Origin: an uncultured Lachnoanaerobaculum sp.
Lineage (GTDB): Bacteria; Bacillota; Clostridia; Lachnospirales; Lachnospiraceae
Direction: 5' to 3'
Assembly (NCBI RefSeq): GCF_938015485.1
Contig: NZ_CALLVU010000117.1
Span: 1-9,021 of the forward strand
DNA: 9,021 nt
Shown: positions 6,471 to 9,021 of the stretch, in pieces
Layout of the letters: every line of letters starts with the position of its first letter
Position numbering within the stretch: position 1 is the stretch's first letter
The notes under the pieces: generated by a model
Told to the model about the DNA's origin: nothing
The model's input: the letters and a program-made list of their open reading frames with translations, nothing else
The model's database searches: none
Program-made: the position numbers and the translations under genes

Positions 6471-7690
6471 GAAAAAGCTTGGAGAGAAGATTGCAATTTA
6501 TACTATGGGTACTTGTTTTTGCCATAGCTATATTATTTGTGGATTTCATAATCTGTATGGCTGTGATGTATAAAAGCTCAGATATAAACTATACGGATGC
6601 CAGCGAAATAATGGACAGCTTATCATACAATAGCGGTGAGTATAGTCTAAGTGATGAAGAAAGTACACAGTTACAAAAGAATAATGAATTTGCTTTTTTA
6701 CTTGATAGTACCGGAAATATTATATGGTCTGAAAATATGCCTGAATCTTTGAAAAAATCAAAGTATACTTTACAGGATGTGGCCAAGTTTACAAGGTATT
6801 ATCTGGATGACTATCCTGTACGTACTTATATAGTCAGTGAAGACAGATTGCTTATAGTCGGAAAGTTGAATGCGGATATATGGAAATATACTTTGGAATA
6901 TGATGCAAATAATGTTTTGACATTCTTGGAAATAACACCTGTATTATTTATTTTTAATATCATTTTGTTTATCTTTGTTTCGATAAGGATGTATAAAGCA
7001 AGACAAAGAAGAATAGAGGAAGAAAGGGTAGAGTGGATTGCCGGAGTTTCTCATGATATCAGGACACCGCTTGCTGTTATTTTAGGTAATGCACAAATGA
7101 TTCCTAAAGAAAGCAATATTGATGAAATAAAAAGAAAGTCTGAGATTATTGAAAGACAGGGACTTCGCATCAGAGCATTGGTAGAGAATTTAAACATTAC
7201 AAGTAAGCTCGACTTCGGTACAAAAAGATTTGAAAAAAGCAAGGTTTGTTTGAGTACACTTATCAGAAAGATTGTAAGTAATACTATAAATTCACTTGAT
7301 ATTGATGCACAGTCCAAGTATGATTTTGAACTGAACATAGATGATGAGTTGCAAAAATATGAAGTTTCATTAAATGAAGAACTGTTTGAAAGAGCCGTAA
7401 TAAATCTTTTAAACAATTCATTTCGTCACAATCCTGACGGATGCAGCATCTATATAAATCTATATAAAGAAAATAAGAAAATATTTTTGGAGATAGGAGA
7501 TGGCGGAAGCGGAGTACCGGCTGAAATTTTACAAAGACTGAATCAAAGTGCATATGCTGAGACTAAAAGCGTCGGAAAACATGGACTTGGACTAAAGATA
7601 GTTAAGAAGGTAGCAGCATTTCATAGATGGAAGGTGAGATTTACTAACGGTGTGAATGCAGGATTTGTATGTAGGATGGAAATAAAATAA
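6467..7690 (+). CDS. Membrane sensor histidine kinase
   Basis: 407 residues. There are two membrane helices, at about 11-35 and 154-174. They enclose an extracytoplasmic domain of about 118 residues, acidic and without a fold I can name. There is no room for a HAMP domain: the second helix leads through a basic, coiled stretch (about 175-189) straight into the dimerisation helix with the H-box SHDIRTPL, phospho-acceptor H196. The ATPase domain has an N-box around NLLNNSFRH (N316), a G1 box DGGSG at 345-349 and a G2 box GLGL at 373-376. It phosphorylates the upstream-encoded regulator and is translationally coupled to it, with GGAG at 6458-6461. The externally exposed domain is larger than the tiny loop of BceS-type kinases, so direct ligand sensing is possible. 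The signal is unknown. The stop codon lies inside the terminator stem. Confidence 0.93.
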   Translation: MRKSLERRLQFILWVLVFAIAILFVDFIICMAVMYKSSDINYTDASEIMDSLSYNSGEYSLSDEESTQLQKNNEFAFLLDSTGNIIWSENMPESLKKSKYTLQDVAKFTRYYLDDYPVRTYIVSEDRLLIVGKLNADIWKYTLEYDANNVLTFLEITPVLFIFNIILFIFVSIRMYKARQRRIEEERVEWIAGVSHDIRTPLAVILGNAQMIPKESNIDEIKRKSEIIERQGLRIRALVENLNITSKLDFGTKRFEKSKVCLSTLIRKIVSNTINSLDIDAQSKYDFELNIDDELQKYEVSLNEELFERAVINLLNNSFRHNPDGCSIYINLYKENKKIFLEIGDGGSGVPAEILQRLNQSAYAETKSVGKHGLGLKIVKKVAAFHRWKVRFTNGVNAGFVCRMEIK

Positions 7691-7711
7691 GAGGGCAAGT
7701 ACCCTCTTATT
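7686..7711. terminator. Compact hairpin between convergent genes, containing both stop codons
   Basis: A perfect 10-bp stem, AATAAGAGGG pairing with CCCTCTTATT, closes a 6-base loop. The kinase stop TAA (7688-7690) lies in the left arm and the repressor stop (7707-7709, - strand) in the right arm. Leftward the hairpin is followed by TTTATTTCC, a fair U-tract. Rightward the tail is only TCTTCTTCC, so termination in that direction may be weak. Confidence 0.65.
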
Positions 7712-7904
7712 CTTCTTCCCAGAACAATTCATCCAAAGTCTTATCAAGTGCGCGGCAGATGGATAGACAGAGACGAATTGTGGGATTGTAGTCTCCCTTT
7801 TCTATAGCATTTATTGTTTGGCGGCTGACACCTACCAGATCCGCAAGCTGCTGTTGGGAGAGGTCTTTGGCGGCTCTGGCGGATTTTAATTTAAGGTTTT
7901 TCAT
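7707..7904 (-). CDS. Small Cro/CI (XRE)-family transcriptional regulator
   Basis: 65 residues consisting of almost nothing but one five-helix lambda-repressor-like DNA-binding domain. LSQQQLADLVGVSRQTINAIEKGDYNPTI carries the helix-turn-helix; the second helix is QQQLADLVGV and the recognition helix SRQTINAIEKG. The C-terminal end LDKTLDELFWEEE is typical of the short YozG-like regulators of Firmicutes. The ribosome binding site AAGGGGG overlaps the stop codon of the membrane-protein gene upstream, with 9 bases between the genes, so both come from one transcript. Short regulators of this kind often repress their own operon. The palindromes at 8504-8518 and 8532-8548 are candidate operators. 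There is no effector or protease domain, so how it would be relieved is not visible. It might respond through the co-encoded membrane protein, which is speculation. Confidence 0.92.
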   Translation of the reverse strand: MKNLKLKSARAAKDLSQQQLADLVGVSRQTINAIEKGDYNPTIRLCLSICRALDKTLDELFWEEE

Positions 7905-7913
7905 AGTTCCCCC

Positions 7914-8432
7914 TTATTCTTCCTCTTTTTTATATCTGTCTATCACCAATTTTACCACCAAGTTTAGAATTAAAACAATAAAGGATATAGCCACGATAAG
8001 GTTGATACCTTCTCTAAATTGAAGTACTCCGTCCTTAAACAATGTGTGATCTACGATGGACCTGATCAGGTAGCCGCCATTTAACAAAAATATAAAGATG
8101 TAAGCGATAAATTGCTTTTTACAATTATTATTTTTATAGATGTAATAAGCATCATGAAAAACAATATAGATGTTGAGTACAATACCTGATATAAAAAGTA
8201 TGATAAGACTGATAAGTTCATTTGAAACGGGCAATGAGATCATATCTTTTGTGAATATATGTAAAATTGAAAGTATCATTACAGTGAAGTAAGCGTAAGT
8301 ATAGCCTCGTCCTCTGACAGCCAACTGCCTTTCATCGTATCCTTTTTTTGACTCTTTTGAATTGAAAGTCAATACTCCAAATACACCTACAATAAATAAA
8401 CCAATAAATAAACCAATCCTCAGATCTTCCAT
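7914..8432 (-). CDS. Five-helix membrane protein with KGYDERQ motif, unknown function
   Basis: 172 residues from the ATG at 8432, chosen because AAAGGAG (8438-8444) sits five bases before it. An ATG nine codons further upstream (8459) has no ribosome site. Hydrophobic segments lie at about 4-23, 45-62, 73-92, 108-125 and 143-163. Between the first two is a conserved-looking cytoplasmic motif, GYDERQLAVRGRGYTYAYF (about 31-49). I recall similar DERQ-RG-Y motifs in small membrane proteins encoded next to XRE regulators in clostridia and lactobacilli, but no function is established that I know of. No signal peptide, enzyme motif or transporter signature is seen. It is the first gene of a two-gene leftward operon and carries the promoter. 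A role in sensing or in tuning the repressor is possible but not shown. Confidence 0.8.
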   Translation of the reverse strand: MEDLRIGLFIGLFIVGVFGVLTFNSKESKKGYDERQLAVRGRGYTYAYFTVMILSILHIFTKDMISLPVSNELISLIILFISGIVLNIYIVFHDAYYIYKNNNCKKQFIAYIFIFLLNGGYLIRSIVDHTLFKDGVLQFREGINLIVAISFIVLILNLVVKLVIDRYKKEEE

Positions 8433-8437
8433 AAAAA

Positions 8438-8444
8438 CTCCTTT
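8438..8444 (-). promoter_or_regulatory. Ribosome binding site that fixes the membrane-protein start
   Basis: AAAGGAG read leftward, then TTTTT and the ATG at 8432. The upstream in-frame ATG at 8459 precedes this site and lacks its own. Confidence 0.8.
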
Positions 8445-8476
8445 CAGACAAAATGTCATATATATCTTACATCATC

Positions 8477-8505
8477 AATATAACTCTGTTATTCCATTAT
8501 GTCAA
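8477..8505 (-). promoter_or_regulatory. Sigma-A promoter of the membrane protein-repressor operon
   Basis: Read leftward: a perfect -35 TTGACA (8500-8505), a 17-base spacer and -10 TATATT (8477-8482). Transcription would begin near 8470, leaving a leader of about 38 bases. The -35 overlaps the end of the palindrome at 8504-8518, so a bound repressor would block RNA polymerase. Confidence 0.8.
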
Positions 8506-8518
8506 GTATATTTTACTT
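8504..8518. promoter_or_regulatory. Palindromic operator candidate overlapping the -35
   Basis: AAGTATATTTTACTT has 5-base arms AAGTA and TACTT around a 5-base centre. It shares two bases with the TTGACA box of the leftward promoter. The small XRE repressor encoded by that operon is the natural candidate to bind here. Confidence 0.5.
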
Positions 8519-8531
8519 TATGTAAGATCAT

Positions 8532-8548
8532 ATACTTGCTTAAAGTAT
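8532..8548. promoter_or_regulatory. Second palindrome built from the same half-site
   Basis: ATACTTGCTTAAAGTAT has 6-base arms ATACTT and AAGTAT, the same half-site as the first palindrome but turned outward. Its centre is 29 bases away. It lies just upstream of the -10 for the rightward GH114-like gene (8565-8570), so one regulator could control both directions. The left arm also pairs with 8503-8510 as CAAGTATA/TATACTTG. Confidence 0.45.
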
Positions 8549-8564
8549 TTAAAATTGATATAAA

Positions 8565-8570
8565 TATAAT
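8565..8570 (+). promoter_or_regulatory. -10 element for the GH114-like gene
   Basis: A perfect TATAAT lies 28 bases before the ATG at 8598. The best upstream partner, TTAAAG at 8540-8545, is weak and 19 bases away. AAAGGA at 8583-8588 is the ribosome binding site. Confidence 0.5.
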
Positions 8571-8597
8571 GTATCAATATAGAAAGGATCTTTTCTT

Positions 8598-9021
8598 ATG
8601 AAGAAATTTAGATTTACTGCTTTAGCTGTCGTAGGGTGTTTTGTTTTTTTCCTTTTTGGCAGAACTTTTTTTGCACAGGACAAATTTTATAGTGGCAAAT
8701 CTTATGGTGTATTTATCGGCATGGGTAAAGAAGAGGGGATGAAACTCAATAATTACGAAGTTCTTGTGCTTGAACCAAGTGAATTTGATAAAGATAATAT
8801 CAAGAAATTGCATGAGAAGAATAAAAAGATATATGCCTATCTCAATATAGGATCTTTGGAAAACTATCGCCCATACTATGAGAAGTTTAAAGATAAAGTC
8901 TTGGGGAATTATGAGAACTGGGAAGATGAGTACTGGATGGATGTGTCCAATAAGGAATGGCAAAATCTAGTTGTAGATGAACTTGGGAAAAATATCTCCT
9001 ATAAAGGCTTTGATGGATTTT
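8598..9021 (+). CDS. Secreted GH114-like TIM-barrel protein (endo-alpha-1,4-polygalactosaminidase family), 5' part
   Basis: 141 codons are visible before the window ends. The ATG is preceded by AAAGGA. The N-terminus is a signal sequence or membrane anchor: basic MKKFR, a hydrophobic run to about residue 20, then FFA-QD as a likely cleavage point near residue 26. VVGC at 11-14 resembles a lipobox, but it sits in the middle of the hydrophobic run. The mature part reads as the start of a TIM barrel: YGVFIG, YEVLVLEPSEFDKDNIKKLH (53-72), KIYAYLNIGSLENYR (77-91), WMDVSNKEWQ (113-122) and KGFDGF (136-141). This series of strands is what I recall for GH114/spherulin-4-type proteins, in which the IGSLENYR-like strand and the FDGFFLDN-like strand carry active-site residues. 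The second acidic site lies beyond the edge. The family acts on galactosaminogalactan-type polymers. The true substrate here is unknown. Confidence 0.72.
   Translation, partial: MKKFRFTALAVVGCFVFFLFGRTFFAQDKFYSGKSYGVFIGMGKEEGMKLNNYEVLVLEPSEFDKDNIKKLHEKNKKIYAYLNIGSLENYRPYYEKFKDKVLGNYENWEDEYWMDVSNKEWQNLVVDELGKNISYKGFDGF

Noticed and set aside
8433..8459. Upstream ATG extending the membrane protein by nine residues
   Set aside because: AAAGGAG lies after it and directly before the ATG at 8432. The extra residues break the usual short N-terminus before the first helix.
8628..8639. VVGC as a lipoprotein cleavage box in the GH114-like protein
   Set aside because: Cysteine at residue 14 is too early, and the hydrophobic stretch continues beyond it, so an ordinary signal peptide or anchor is more likely, though not certain.
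8622..8963. 113-codon - strand frame opposite the GH114-like gene
   Set aside because: The + strand frame has a signal sequence, ribosome site, promoter and barrel-like motifs. The opposite frame has none of these.
1..9021. CRISPR arrays, insertion sequences, integrases, tRNA or rRNA genes
   Set aside because: I looked for spaced repeats, transposase motifs, terminal inverted repeats and tRNA-like cloverleaf signals and saw none.

Overview
The window is AT-rich, with tightly packed genes, AGGAG-type ribosome binding sites and 4-base ATGA overlaps between genes. This suggests a low-GC Firmicute, most likely an anaerobic clostridium of the Lachnospiraceae type. That placement is an inference from gene style and family resemblance. 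No 16S rRNA or other marker gene is present.

Left block (1-3307, + strand): the 3' end of a probable Sir2-type NAD-dependent deacetylase is followed after only 17 bases by a McrB-like AAA+ motor gene and then, overlapping it by 11 bases, a McrC-like PD-(D/E)xK nuclease gene. McrB and McrC together make a two-protein restriction machine of the modification-dependent (type IV, McrBC) kind. The nuclease carries the catalytic residues and the AAA+ ring translocates DNA. The N-terminal third of the McrB protein, where the DNA-reading domain should sit, is not one I recognise. A strong bidirectional hairpin terminator closes the block.

Middle block (3386-7690): two divergent operons share a 155-base control region. 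Leftward are an ABC ATPase with the E-loop of lantibiotic/bacitracin-immunity transporters and a 503-residue permease made of two homologous halves fused head to tail. Rightward are an OmpR-family response regulator and its histidine kinase. The likely design is a sensor circuit that detects a peptide antibiotic or envelope stress and switches on the pump. A 9-base direct repeat with an 11-base period, next to the ABC promoter region, is the best candidate for the regulator's binding site.

Right block (7707-9021): a leftward two-gene cassette encodes a five-helix membrane protein with a KGYDERQ motif and a 65-residue Cro/CI-type repressor. It is driven by a good TTGACA/17/TATATT promoter overlapped by an AAGTA palindrome. 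A rightward secreted GH114-like (endo-alpha-1,4-polygalactosaminidase/TIM-barrel) protein gene runs off the end. The kinase gene and the repressor gene converge on one short hairpin that contains both stop codons.

No rRNA, tRNA, CRISPR array, insertion sequence or integrase was seen. No gene-free stretch exceeds about 165 bases.
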